This document shows, piece after piece, positions 10,791 through 22,466 of a stretch of 64,000 nt of DNA (the stretch's first letter is position 1; each line of letters opens with the position of its first letter). The notes under the pieces are model-generated. The model had not been told where the DNA came from. It did not search any database and worked only from the letters and a program-made list of their open reading frames with translations. Location: the NCBI GenBank assembly GCA_025093555.1, contig JAIWNF010000015.1, positions 782,437 to 846,436 on the forward strand, read 5' to 3'. This DNA comes from Circinella umbellata. Its lineage: Eukaryota > Mucoromycota > Mucoromycetes > Mucorales > Lichtheimiaceae. A program made the position numbers and the translations under genes.

Positions 10791-12454
10791 CACTCGGTCA
10801 AAAAAGTGTCCCAATAACTATAACTTTAGAACATTTTGCTCTGTTACTCATCAGGATATTGACCAATCAATGTGAAATTTTCAGTGGACACTAGTATATA
10901 TATTAGTATTACATACTAAAAGTATAATTGTGATTGGATAAGAATTTAAATCCCCGTCAAGGAATTTGAAAATATAAGCATTGGGACACTTTTTTTGGCC
11001 ATTTAAAATTTATTCATTTTTATTAAGAAAAATTTATAAAATCAATATCTAGTCCATAACCCTCTTGTATCAATAACTTGCTTTACACGTCGTGGCATCG
11101 ATTCAATATACTTTTGACATTCCGTAGCATCAATCTTATACCAGCATTCACCAACTCTTTTAAAGAGTTCATCCTTATTTTTAGCTGGTTGGGAATAGTT
11201 TTTTTTCAACATTTTTTTTAACTTGGCCACATATTTTCAATTGGGTTTAAGTCTGGAGATTGTGGTGGCCAGTCCATTACTTCAAATTGTTGCTGATTTA
11301 ACCAATCCATTACTAGTTTTGCCTTATGTTTAGGATCATTATCTTGCATAAAAATCGTTCTGTTATTATTTAAATTATAATAATTCAAAGAATTCAAAAG
11401 ATCAGACTTTAGGATATCCAGATAATCTTCTTTTACCATATTATGGTCACCAATATCACAGATATAGCCAACTCCATCCCATGTAATACAGCTCCAAACC
11501 ATTAAATGACCACCATCTGCTTTACTAGTTTCATGGACATCTTGTTTAGTAAGCTTATTTTGAGAATTACGCCATCCATAAAGATCACTATCAGACCCAA
11601 AACGATTTATTCTTGTTTCATCTGACCATACAACATGCTTCCAATCCTCAGATGTCCAGTTTTTGTGCTCTTGTGCCCATTTTAAACGTTTCTTACGATT
11701 CTTTTCACTTATAATTGGTTTTTTTGGTTTTTTTGGTTTCTTAAATGCCTTGAGTCCACCTTTATACAGCATATTACGAACAGTTTGAGGTACCACATCA
11801 ATGTTATAATAAGCCTTAAGATATTTAGAGCCTTGTGAAGCATTCCTTAATTCATATTTTTTAAATTGCCTTACTGAAAGCTTACTTGTAGAGGGATTAG
11901 CTTTTACTGGTCTTCCATTTTTTGAATTTTTAGGTATATTTGGTGTTTTCTTGTAAATTCTTCTAACTGTACTATGTCCAACAGATGTCTTTTTAGCTGT
12001 CTGACGAATTGACATGCCCTTAGAAAGGTAGTGAATAATTTCTTGATGCTTTTCTAAAGATATTTTTTTCATCTAATAGCTTTATGAGATTTTTTTTATC
12101 TCTAATAATAAAAATATGTTCATTCTTATTAGTAGATACTTCAAAAGATGCAGAAAGAGGAAAAGAGGAGAAAATATTAAAAAAGTAATGATACTTGTTA
12201 TCAAAAAACTTTTTCAGTGGCTTAAATTTCTAACTCCTAAAAGTGCCCCAAAAAAGTGTCCCAATGCTTATATTTTCAAATTACTTGACGGAGCTTTAAA
12301 TGCCTATCCAATCACAATTATATTTTTTATACGTAATACTAATATCCACACTAGTGTGCACTCAAAATTTCACATTGATTGGTCAATATCCTGGCAAGTA
12401 ACTGAGCAAAATGTTCTAAAGTTATGATTATTGGGACACTTTTTTGACCGAGTG
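10791..12454 (-). mobile_element. Tc1-family DNA transposon with 210-bp foldback ends
   Basis: A 1.66 kb element with inverted repeats of about 210 bases (10791-11003 and 12243-12454), both starting CACTCGGTCAAAAAAGTG, flanked by TA on each side (10789-10790, 12455-12456), the standard IS630-Tc1-mariner target duplication. Each end carries GTGTCCCAAT near the outside and its inverse ATTGGGACAC near the inside. One nearly complete transposase gene lies on the minus strand. Confidence 0.9.
11042..12072 (-). pseudogene. Tc1-like DD34E transposase with one frameshift
   Basis: Reads from ATG at 12072 as MKKISLEKHQEIIHYLSKG with paired helix-turn-helix segments (MSIRQTAKKTSVGHSTVRRI, then GRPVKANPSTSKLS). 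The catalytic core has Asp in WSDETRINRFGSD, Asp in FMQDNDPKHKA and Glu in SPDLNPIENMW. Counting from the first Asp of QDND gives 34 residues to the Glu, the DD34E spacing of Tc1. A one-base deletion just after ENMW (near 11228) shifts the frame to a premature stop. The rest (AKLKKMLKKNYSQPAKNKDE onward) continues in the neighbouring frame to 11042, giving a total of about 343 residues, normal for the family. No other breaks were seen. Confidence 0.9.
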
Positions 12455-12456
12455 TA

Positions 12457-13043
12457 GTTGTTCAAGTTTGGTAAAAGTTCCCAGTACTTAAAAAGTACAA
12501 GTTATAAAGAGAAGCACCAAAGAAAGCAAGTGCTGTTATATTAGAGTCATTTTTTTATTATATCTTCCTGTTTTCACATTTTGAAAGCAATATTCTACAT
12601 TCTGATGGTTAGCTTCTGTGGCTTCCAACATGCCATAAAGATTCCATTTCGTGAATGTTGAAAGTAAATCAGACATAAAATTTTCTTCTGTATATCTGTC
12701 GGGTTATGCTTAAAAACACTTTCCCAGCATTGAGATGTTATGATCGTACTGGTAAAAAAAAAGCAATGTACGATGTCCAGGACAAATTTTGGAAGGTTTA
12801 CTAAATATTGACCAAAGTGAACATGGACAACCTCAGAAACTTATATTTTATTAAGTGAATTTATTCACAATTTTAATTTTTTTTTCAGGAACAGACTCAA
12901 CAGAGGAAATTTCATTGTGGGTCTGAAGTCCTGCTAAATTTATCGGACCTTGGTCTCAGACCCACTGTGAGCGTTGAAAATACCCACACAGTATTTAGTA
13001 ATCTATTTGAGAGTTTGTTCTTATATTAATACTAAAATAGAAC
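12457..13043. other. no gene seen
   Basis: Spacer between the Tc1 element and the second Merlin copy. One short inverted repeat (GTGGGTCTGA...TCAGACCCAC, near 12918-12965) is the only notable structure. Confidence 0.4.
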
Positions 13044-15367
13044 GGTTATCATACGTTATAAGAACCAATCCATTTTAAGACAACCACGTTACCGGCGGAC
13101 ATTAAATTTGGCATAGTAATAATAGTGCTTCGTGTCTATCTAATGGTGTTTATTATGTGGCTTAGCATGCACTGAAGCATGCAAACGAAGCATTTAAAGT
13201 TAGAGACCTCAAATTTTTAATTTTTAGATTTTTTAGAAAAAAAAAGCATAATCACTAAAAACATATTAAACTACAAGATAATGTATAGATATACTATACT
13301 ACTATATACAATATAGGCATGATTTTATAAAAGTATTGAACAATTTATTTTGATGATATAAAGATAGGGATAAGATAAAATAATAAGAAATATAAAGATA
13401 AAAGAAGACTTAATATATATAGCATATAATCTTAACAAAAGCTCCATTTAATTTGTTTGGCAATGCCGTGCAGGAGGTGGAGTAAACTCACTATAAATAA
13501 AGTAAATTTAGTATTTAATAAAGGAGTCCAAATAGAATGATGCTTAGTTATTACCTATGATTATCAGATTCTGATTCTGTAGAAGAATCAGAATCAGAAC
13601 TATATGTATCTGGAAGATCAACAAACTCTATAAGTTAATTATCCTCTTGATATTCATACTGTAAGTAATTGCCTGGAACCCTTATTGGCAAATTATTAAT
13701 AATATCTTCTATATAATGATCATTATTACTAGTAGAGAATTCCGTACTAGCAAGACCTTGTAAAAGGCTAGTCCAATGATTAGAATGTTTACGGCACCAC
13801 AGAAATTCTAATAGTTTCTAAGGGCAGTTAGAAACAGTTCGATGTTGATGAAGAACAGCATGTTTAACTACAGTTCACATTCCTATAATATAAGCTATAT
13901 TAGTATATATGATATTCTTAAAAGTAGAAAGACGTCATTAATGCTATTAAATAAATATTACCTTCAATCATATTAGTATTACATAATTCATTACCATAGT
14001 ATGACCTATACTATTATTTGTAGTAGCAAACCCTATGGAATGATTAGCTGCAGTATGGTCAAACCCAAGATTTCATAATTGCATATAGGGCCATGACAAT
14101 CAGAAATAACCTGAGTACCAGGAAGAATATACTGTTGAATTAATGGGATGAGGGTATCTGCCTTTCGATCAGGAACAATTGACATGAAAACCTTTCCAGC
14201 ATGTCCATTAGCCTTTTTTTCAACCATTCCAAAAACCCATACACCTCCTACCCTTTGGCCTCGATTATTTTTACGTTTTCCAAATTTACTTTCATCAATT
14301 TGGACTTCTATAATATCCGGGCCACCTAAAATTACCATAGTTTTAGTATTACTAGAAAAGTATATTAAATAAAGATATTAGTCTTACCTAATGTAATGTC
14401 CTCATCCAAAATATCATCATTCATCACTTGATATATGTCAAAAATAATTTGAGATATAGTATCACGATCTAATCGATTTCCAATAGATAGAGCATATAAT
14501 GAGTTTCTTGCAACAAAACCATGTAAAACTCATAGAATAGCCTCCAAATTAGCCTTACGATTAAAGAGGTAGCTACCAGTAGTTACTGCCTTAGAAATCC
14601 TTTTACAGCGCCAACTATGTACACAACACCACTTAGGATATTTCCAACTAGGAGGCCAGGTCCAAATCATATGACTTCTATAGTCACAAAAAACTTCTTC
14701 ATTAAGAATACCATTTGTCTTTAGAAAACTAAATTTTTAAAAATAATAATAATAATTAATATATTAAAAAGATATATTTTGATATTTGTATACTTACTTA
14801 ATTGCCTTAGTGAGAGTATCAATAAGCTTACCAAATTCATGGTAAGGAGGGAGTGAGGGTTGACTAGACATAGTAAAATAGAAAGAGTAAGAGAAAGTAG
14901 ATAGACAAAGTAATAAAAAAAAGTAAGAAAAATGATGCTCTTTTATAGTTTTTATAAAAACTTTTTTTTCTCACACCCATAATTTTATGGGTAACTTTCT
15001 ATTTATTTTTCCCACACCCATAAATTTATGGGTCACCTTTTGTTTATTTTCCATAAATATATCTTAATATAGTAGTAATATATAAGTATTTATTCTCCTG
15101 GTACCACTACCTTTTTAGTATTGCTATATGCTATATACTATATATAATATTTTCTTTTTTTCTAATTTTTTTTTATATTTTTTAAACTATTAATATTTCT
15201 ATGTACCTATTTTCAAAATGCGATTACTCATTGATGAGACATCAGAGAGCTTTGCTTTTTACTGCATTACAAAGACCGCCTGTGATTCTATATATGGTAA
15301 TTGTAACACAAATTTCTATTTATGGGAACCCTATGAAACGGATTGGTTCTTATATTGCTCATTAGCC
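13044..15367 (-). mobile_element. Merlin/ISXO2-like DNA transposon, copy 2 (inverted)
   Basis: Reverse-complement copy of 5150-7472, 2324 bases against 2323, differing by scattered substitutions and a few single-base indels. It has the same ends (GGTTATC... and ...GAGCAAT flank) and the same internal organisation. Flanking sequences differ from those of copy 1 immediately beyond the shared ends, supporting two insertions or a bounded duplication rather than a long inverted segmental repeat. Confidence 0.75.
13448..14871 (-). pseudogene. ISXO2/IS1595-like (Merlin) transposase, second disabled copy
   Basis: Same five-exon organisation as the copy at 5639-7066, from ATG at 14871 to the stop at 13448, with the same DDE motifs (IDESKFGKRK, SDCHGP, MIEG...VVKHAVL). 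It carries the same TGA after LEAIL, the same TGA at IEGM and the same TAG after NCP as copy 1. It also lacks one C in the GGCCC run near 14091, so the reading shifts to GPICNYEILG. Shared lesions show that both copies descend from an already defective element. Confidence 0.75.
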
Positions 15368-15409
15368 AATTTTTGTATGTAAACAATCTATAATTATTTT
15401 TATTAATAA

Positions 15410-15800
15410 CATTATGAACTAAGTCATAGATAATTATTTTGATAATGAAATTTTATGCAAAATAAAAGAAAAATACAAAGACTCATAAAAAATATAGTTA
15501 AAGAAAAAATAAAAGAAATATAAACAAAAACTTTTTGGTATAAGAATAGTACCAGTAATATATGTACATATATGCATAAAAGAGGACAGAAACAAGGACA
15601 TATGTGTCATAAAAAAAATAAGAACAAATATAGGTGATAATAAGCCAGATTTTCTATGTTCTCAACATAGCAAGCTCCATATACCTCAAAAAAGGGAGAA
15701 AAAAAATCCTATAAGTTATGAAATAAAGAGAAAGGTATTAGAAAAATTAAAAAAAGAAAAGTAAAAAAAGTTTATATATATAGTAGAGGGATACTTAATT
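15410..15800 (+). pseudogene. relic of the zinc-binding ORF that accompanies the chromodomain transposase
   Basis: With frame changes this segment reads DNYFDNEILCKIKEKYK, KTFWYKN, CTYMHKRGQKQGHMCHKK and NKPDFLCSQHSKLHIPQKR. These align with the intact ORF at 27566-28036 (KYFEYEVLC, HFWYIN, CTFIHKRGEKDGYMCYKR) and with a relic near 32.6-32.9 kb (KKPDYLCYKHSKIHKPEKR). The Cys/His spacing suggests zinc binding. It lies tail-to-tail with the chromodomain transposase ending at 16453, the same arrangement as the other two pairs. A family R repeat sits between them. Confidence 0.55.
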
Positions 15801-15907
15801 TTACTGATGTTATTAATAAGCTAAAAAAATAAAGTATACTGACTTGATATATCATATATCATAAAAAAGAAGATAGCTAATCTTTTTTAATATTGTAACT
15901 CACATGT

Positions 15908-16418
15908 TATCATCAGATATTCTTATTATAGTATAAAAACCCATTGTGCCATTTTTATTGGATCCCACTTTTGAGTATTTTCACAAAAGCAATTGCTTCT
16001 TTTTACAAGAGCAATTGTAACTTTTTACAAAAGCTATTAGTTATTTTTACAAAAGCTATTGGTTACTTTTACAAAAGCTATTGAATATTTTTACAAAAGC
16101 AAATAGTATAAATACTCGACCTTTTTCACACTCAAATTTCTTTTCTTGAGTTCTCTTTCACCTAAGTTCTATTTTTCTTGATTTTCTTGTCTTTAAATAA
16201 ATTATCTGTTATAAATAAATCCTTTCGTTTGATTTTCATTTATTAATTTTATTAAGACTTCTCTTTTTGTGGTTTCAGACGTAACATTCCTGAATATTAG
16301 AACTCCCACATACCATTTATCTATAATTATTAAGTTAATTATAACCTTTACTATATTTTCTTAACATAAATCATAACAATTTCATATAACGAAGCTCTTT
16401 ATTACAACAAGCAACGCT
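15908..16418 (+). repeat. LTR-like repeat family R, copy 1
   Basis: About 510 bases that recur at 22644-23118 plus 24903-24923. The unit starts TGTTATCATC, has five ACAAAAGCTATTG-type short repeats, a TATA-like AGTATAAATA block and TTTCAGACGTAACA (a possible LTR end), then continues about 130 bases to ACAAGCAACGCTTC. The TGTTA...TAACA pair is LTR-like, but no coding remnant is attached. Confidence 0.6.
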
Positions 16419-17001
16419 TCAATATATAGGGGTACAGTATGTCCTTTTTTATTTAAAGGTTTTTGTCTTTTATATAGTCATTAATGATATCTCTTGTATT
16501 AAAATTATTTTCTTTTACCCAGCTATTTTCATTATCACTATAACCAAGCCATTTCATATAAAATATTAGTTTATTATTATTATCAACCATATGATCTACT
16601 ATTTTTTCTAGTTGAAATACATTATCACTACTATTATTTTTCTATTGATCACGTTTTCTTTTTTTAGGTAAATCAATGGTGGGTATAATCTCATTATTAT
16701 CTATATTATTTTCTGCTGTATCTTTTTCAATATCTTCTATATTTAAATTTAAAATTTTGGATTGTAATTCCCGCATTTCATTATATTGTTTATTTACTTT
16801 TTGTTCATTACTAAGACTAAATTAACCTTATTCATTTTTATAGGAAATTCAAATCTATTACTATACCATGCCATATGATGTGGTTGAACTTCTATATTGT
16901 AACTTTCACAAAAGTTATGAATATTTTTTAATAAACAGGCAACACGAAACTGAAGATTATAATATTTCTTATCTGACATTTGTAATGCTCCTTTATTATT
17001 A

Positions 17002-18719
17002 CAGTGTTTTAACTTGGTTTTCGGACCTTTTCATTTTTTTTTTGGACATAATCAAATTTTATTTCAGACATGCTCAATTTCATTTTCAGACCTTTTGTAT
17101 TTTTTTTCGGAAAAAGTCTATTTTAATTTCAGACTATATCTTTATTTTTTGGGACAAGAGTTGTTCCTGGCCTTCTTAAAAAAACTTTTTTTTAAGCTTG
17201 AAAGAACAACTATGGACTTTATTAACTACCAACCAGAAACTGATGCTTACGGTTATGCCGACAGTAACGATGAGATGGATTTCGAAAGTACTGCCATTGA
17301 GTATGGAAACATTGAAATGATTGTTAATTTCGATGACATGAAGGAAGCAGAAAATGAACGAATGATCGAAACTGTCAATTGTATTTCTGAAGAAATACAA
17401 GTTCTATCTATTCATAATGTAAAGAGGTACAAAAAATATGGACAAGACCAAATAGAACGATTTATACGCTTGAAACAAGAAGAAGGATTGTCCATTCCAA
17501 AAGCTGCTGCTCAATGTGGTATACCTAGAAGTACTGCATATGAGCTAATTAATGAATTCAATTCAAGTGATGGGACGGTTCTACCTGGAAATAATCCAAG
17601 AAAGCCTCAGAACAAAGCAAAAAAGCTTTATCCAACTCACTCGGAATTTTTGATTCAGCTTTTCGATCAAAACCCTTCTATAGTGCTTGAACAGGCGAGA
17701 ATTCAACTTTGTGAAGCATTTCCCGGGCTCGAAATTTCAATCCCTGGACTTTATAAGCATATTCGAGAGAAATGTGCATTATCTTTGAAGCAAGCGACAA
17801 AATATACAGCAGAAAGAGACTCGCCAAGAACGCTTCAACTACGCTTTGATATCATTACACAGTGGAAAGCAAATGGAGTAGATTTTAAAAACAATTGTGT
17901 GTTTGTTGATGAAGCTGGGTTTCATACCCAAATGATTAGAGGACATGCATGGTCAAAAAAAAGTGACCCAGCAGTGGTTCAAGTACATACACAGAAAGGT
18001 GTAAACATAAGCATCATCAGGTGTATATCTCCATTTGGTGTGATTAACTTCTCTAAAGTTGAACCATTGAAAAAAAGTGATGTGGCCAAAGTTGAAAAAG
18101 AGTTCTCCCAGCCTGCAAACAAGAAAAGAAAGGCCAAGAGTCAGGATGTAGATAAACCTAAAAAACTTCCAAAAGGTACAACTGCATACCATATTGTGAA
18201 ATTTATGGATGCTGTCATGGATACCTTGGACAAACATGATAAAAAGGGAATGTTTATTGTTTTAGATAACTGCAGAATTCACCATTCTCAGTTTGTGACT
18301 GATGTGATAACCAGAAGAGGCTATAAACCATTGTTTATGCCACCTTATTCTCCATTTCTGAACCCTATAGAAGAATGCTGGTCGAAGATGAAAAAGCTCA
18401 TCAGAAGAAACCCACTTGATGAAAGAGATACCCTTACACCACGTATTGCCGAGGCATGTCTTCAAGTTACTGTCGAAGATTGTAATGGTTGGATAAGACA
18501 TACTGAAACATACTGGGATAGATGTCTTGAAAAAGAGCTTCGTTTAAAGTAAAGCATTTTTAATGTCTGAAATCAATAAAGATATAGTCTGAAATTAAAA
18601 TAGACCTTTTCCAAAAAAAAATACAAAAGGTCTGAAAATGAAATTGAGCATGTCTGAAATAAAATTTGATTATGTCCAAAAAAAAAATGAAAAGGTCCGA
18701 AAACCAAGTTAAAATACTG
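17002..18719 (+). mobile_element. IS630/Tc1-mariner element, apparently intact
   Basis: A 1718-base element flanked by TA (17000-17001 and 18720-18721), with inverted repeats of about 145 bases beginning CAGTRTTTTAACTTGG that differ at only a handful of positions. It is inserted in the chromodomain transposase gene. Removing it with one TA restores alignment with the intact relative at 25853-27358. Near-identical ends and an undamaged gene point to recent insertion. Confidence 0.92.
17212..18552 (+). CDS. IS630-like DD34E transposase (DDE_3 superfamily), intact
   Basis: Transposase of about 446 residues with no stop or frameshift. It catalyses cut-and-paste movement into TA. The start chosen is the ATG just inside the left inverted repeat (MDFINYQPETDAYGYAD). 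The open frame extends upstream, but only into the repeat. The N-terminal third is acidic and followed by a helix-turn-helix (RFIRLKQEEGLSIPKAAAQC, GIPRSTAYELI). The catalytic core has Asp in VFVDEAGFHTQM, Asp in FIVLDNCRIHHS and Glu in PFLNPIEECWSKMK, with 34 residues between the last two. A Lys-rich insert (NKKRKAKSQDVDKPKKL) lies between the first and second acids and may be a nuclear-localisation signal. A distant relative sits at 35710-37026. Confidence 0.93.
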   Translation: MDFINYQPETDAYGYADSNDEMDFESTAIEYGNIEMIVNFDDMKEAENERMIETVNCISEEIQVLSIHNVKRYKKYGQDQIERFIRLKQEEGLSIPKAAAQCGIPRSTAYELINEFNSSDGTVLPGNNPRKPQNKAKKLYPTHSEFLIQLFDQNPSIVLEQARIQLCEAFPGLEISIPGLYKHIREKCALSLKQATKYTAERDSPRTLQLRFDIITQWKANGVDFKNNCVFVDEAGFHTQMIRGHAWSKKSDPAVVQVHTQKGVNISIIRCISPFGVINFSKVEPLKKSDVAKVEKEFSQPANKKRKAKSQDVDKPKKLPKGTTAYHIVKFMDAVMDTLDKHDKKGMFIVLDNCRIHHSQFVTDVITRRGYKPLFMPPYSPFLNPIEECWSKMKKLIRRNPLDERDTLTPRIAEACLQVTVEDCNGWIRHTETYWDRCLEKELRLK

Positions 18720-18821
18720 TAATAAATCTATGCCAATATAGAAAACTGGCTTTCAATTTCAGATCTAAATGATCCAAATTTACTATTATAATTTAATGCA
18801 TTAATAGTTAAACTTTTATCA

Positions 18822-21800
18822 CACCCCCTAGCCCTTTCTCGATTTTACCGTGAATTTGAGTCTCAGAAACCGGAAATATGTTTTTCCGTTTAAAATCCCG
18901 ATAATGATAATAGTAATAACGAAAAAAAAATTGATGAAAAAATAATAATAAAAAATAATAATAAAAAAAAGTGATACGTAATAATAATAATAATAAAAGT
19001 AATGATAATGGATGATGGTAAAAATTAATAATTTAGAGTTAATCTTGAAATACATGGATCCTTGATGAAACATGTAATATTTGTAGAATAAAAAGACCAT
19101 GCATCAAAAAATTATAAATACAGACTTGAATATGATTGATTAATAATGACTATCATTTTATTTACTTTTATATAAGTTTATGGATTCTCATAAAAGACCA
19201 TATTTCTATTATCTATTTTACCTTACCTTGTTTGATTACATTTACTACTTGTTGAACAAAAATACGAATAGTGGATGAGTAAATGAAATAGGAATCTAAA
19301 CATATGAAAAAAAAATGGGTAGAAATGTAGTTTAGAGGTAGCATGTATATGGATTATCGTCACGCCACGTTCGATCACGGCGTCGTCGTTCACGATACTG
19401 ACGAACATGATGAAAGTAATCACTGATGTTGTTATCACGGACTGAACGATCAAAGACGTCACGTTGATGCTGGTCTAATAAACCACAATAGTTGTTATAA
19501 GCACCACCAAGTGCTTGCTGTATATTAGCAAGTGCTTCCTGAAGATGAGCAATCGACTCCTCTGCTTCTATTTGCTGTTGCCATTGGTCATTGACTACTA
19601 TATCTTCTCTTTCTCCTTCTTCTTCTTCTTCATTGTTGGAAACACTAGCAGGAGAGCTTGGGATTGGTGGATTTGGCGTTGTGACAGGTCTTATTTGTGG
19701 AGATACTAGACAGTTTGGACGAGTTGTTATTTGTGGAACTTCTAATCCACCTTTAGGAAGTATTACAAGAGAAAAAGGATATATGTGGTTCTATATAGTA
19801 GTACGTTCATTAAAATACTTATAAGTTCAAAAAGTATATTATCTTTATGTGATACATACCGGCAAAAGCCTCACATATGGGGCAATAGATTGGTGGCATA
19901 TAAAGTAATTATGCATACCAAAGACATTACATAACAATGGAGTGGATTTGCGATAGCGTGATATAAGATGCTTGCAAAGCATAAAGCAACTGGTGGCAAA
20001 AGAAGGACAACCACACGTCCAATTTTCCAATGATGGTAAGTATAATTGATCCGCATCAGGATTTTCTGCACGAGTCCCTCTGCTATTGGAGCCTGGATCA
20101 CTACGACCAGTTTTAACATGCCACTCACGAACAAACTCCAATTCCCATTCTAGTTTTTCAGCGCGATTTACAACTTTTAACATAAAGTTGTGATGCACTT
20201 TAACTAACTGCTTTTGAATGATGATCCACACAAGAAAGTCTAATCGTGGTCGATTGCTGTTAATTAAAAAATCTCTTTTGAGGATTCTCCATTGTGACTC
20301 AATCATTATTGTTGTTTTGCCAATGGGAATGGGTACTCTGGTACTACGGCCCATTTATTCCACCACGAATCGCGATACCATCTAGAATAAAGATACGCCC
20401 AAGCATCCTGAAGATTATGTTGTACACAAAAAGTATATATTTCTTCTGCACAGCGATTATGGATCTCAATAGAAGTAAAATACTCTATGATATATAAATT
20501 TAAATATATTTATTAAGTTTTTCGATCATTACTACAAGATCAAATATATTTTACTTGACGCTTGAAATGCTATACGTACCTCCTTTGATCGGAATGTTAC
20601 TATGCATATGGTAATGCTTTCGCATCATTACAACGATAGTCTCTCTATGTCCAGCATTTTCACATCTTCTTCCATTTCAATCTGCTGTTGGCTGAAATTG
20701 TCGACTGACGAATGGGAATCGATTTACAGCTTCATTAATGTTATATTGTGGATTAGATAGCTTGGGCTTTGCAAGCTGTAACTTAACAGCGCGCATTAGA
20801 TGCCAAAGACATAGTCGCACAGCATTGCCGCCGAAAACTTGACTAATTGCATCGATTTGGCCTTCATCTTTGTCTGTGAACATGAATCTAGAGTTCAAAC
20901 CTCAGCTACGCAACCTAGTAAAAAATCCAGCAATTAATTGTGATCGTGTTGCTTCTTGTATTTCTTCGGCGGTAGGAGCGTAAGTAGTAGGTGTGTTATC
21001 GATGTTGGGGGTAGGAGAGTTGCTGGTACTGATTGTAGTAGTATGATCAGTAGAAGCAATGGTATGATTCGTTGGATCAGATTGGTCATTAGAGTTAATG
21101 GGTTCATTGATTGGGTTCATTCTCAATAAGAAATATGCAATCGGGAACCCGATTCCATTGACTGACGCGACAATACTAAAAAGCTCATGACCAGTGCGAT
21201 TGGTTTTGTAGGTACTATCTACATGGAACTCTTCAACTTCTGCCATTTCATATATTACTCTGAACAACGGCATAGTGAAGCCCAAAGTAGAGTATTGTTG
21301 GCGGGTACGACCAAGTATCTGTTTTATTTATTTAACACTTAATAAACCAGTTTTCTATTTATCATACCATGTCTGTTTCGCCATAAATAGTCTCAAAACT
21401 TATATCCCATGGTACAATAGTATAAAGGTGACTTACTTTCTCAACACCTCGAGCTGCTGCTCTATCTAAATGCATTTCAGTAGAGATGAACTGATTTCTG
21501 TGAAGTTTATATTGGCTTTCGAACGATTTATTCCACCAGTAGTAAACTTGTGCTTGTGTGAGTGTACCCATTGTATTAGGATACACGGTCAAAATATCCA
21601 AATACAAGTCTTGGGCACTCATTATAATGCATTTTTTACTAATATACGTAATTAGTTCATGATCAACGTTGTTGTTTGCCGCACTAGGAGCGGCACGATG
21701 GCCAGTAGAATGCTCAATAGTGATACGAACATAGCTATTAGGTCTATCAATCATCCCATTGATGTAACCATTACAGCTAAATCTCTCCATCCGGGTATGT

Positions 21801-22466
21801 ATCCTTCTACGGCGATTATCTGGAACTTGTCGTTGACTTTCCGAGGATTGAGAACAGCAACAAATAAATGTACTGCCAAACTTTAAGTGAGTATCAGCCG
21901 TGAAATAATGATAATAATGATATCCATCGCGTGCTTCAATGCTAGTACGGATATGTGTAACTAAATGCTGATCATCCATGTCCAACATTTCTTGATCGAG
22001 GCGAATGTATGCAGTAATCGAGTAGTCAATTGACGCATCATCTCGGTTTGTTTCGGTTATTTCGTCATCGTCGTAACGAGAAGGAATCATCTCCAATGCT
22101 TCTTCTAATGTAACGAGTAAATCGTCAGCGATTGGTTTATCAACATCGCTTCTACGATTTCGGCACGTTTTACAAGTTTTGTATTGTCTCTGTCTACCTG
22201 CAAATAACTCAGTAGGTTTAAAACAATGACAGGCAGTGCAGTAAGTGGTGGCTGGGATAATGTTGGTAGCAGTATTGTTATCCATTTCGATATTTTTAAA
22301 GTGATTAAAGTAAAAAAAAGTAATAATAATAATAACAATTTTCTTTTTGAAAAAACAGGTACTTTATTTTTTTTTTTGATCACTGAGTTTTTTACGGAAA
22401 CAAATTTATCCGCTATTTTTTTTCAGGTCACGTGTACGGTAAAATCGAGAAGGGGCTGGCTACTCG
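18822..22466 (-). mobile_element. Mutator-like element (MULE) with 10-bp target duplication
   Basis: A 3645-base element flanked on both sides by ACTTTTATCA (18812-18821 and 22467-22476), a 10-bp duplication within the usual 8-11 bp MULE range. Terminal inverted repeats are short and imperfect, the best part being CCCYTTCTCGATTTTACCGT close to each end. AAT-rich microsatellite sequence fills the left subterminal region (about 18900-19010). It is inserted in the chromodomain transposase gene in the codons around EVDKSLT. Confidence 0.9.
19332..22285 (-). pseudogene. MULE transposase with SWIM zinc finger, intron-containing, nonsense-mutated
   Basis: Starts at ATG 22285 (MDNNTATNIIPATTYC) with a Cys4-like module (CTACHCF ... 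CKTCRNRR). An intron at 21319-21367 joins ETDM to ILGRTRQQYSTLGF. The catalytic region shows EFHVDSTYKTNRTGHELF (Asp), MFTDKDEGQ (Asp) and the CLWHLMRA Cys-His motif of MULEs, with Glu expected in IESQWRILKRDFL. The SWIM finger is WTCGCPSF ... FMLCKHL (about 20040-19960). After another intron near 19858-19822 a Gln/Glu-rich and Arg-rich tail ends at 19332. Two TGA stops (20902 and the one ending the ORF at 20677) and a frameshift near 20340 disable it. A further intron lies around 20477-20578. Confidence 0.85.

Noticed and set aside
12116..12427. 103-codon plus-strand ORF at the right end of the Tc1 element
   Set aside because: Lies largely in the terminal inverted repeat. No similarity to any protein recognised.
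14148..14372. Plus-strand ORF across the second Merlin copy, and its counterpart at 6143-6364
   Set aside because: Antisense shadow of the conserved DDE exon. The protein sequence on the sense strand matches the family.
5150..15367. A composite transposon made of two Merlin copies mobilising the Crypton gene
   Set aside because: The outer ends show no target duplication, the copies are defective, and the enclosed Crypton and Tc1 elements explain their own presence.
18261..18501. Minus-strand ORFs within the IS630 transposase (17953-18237, 18262-18501)
   Set aside because: Antisense of an intact, motif-bearing gene.
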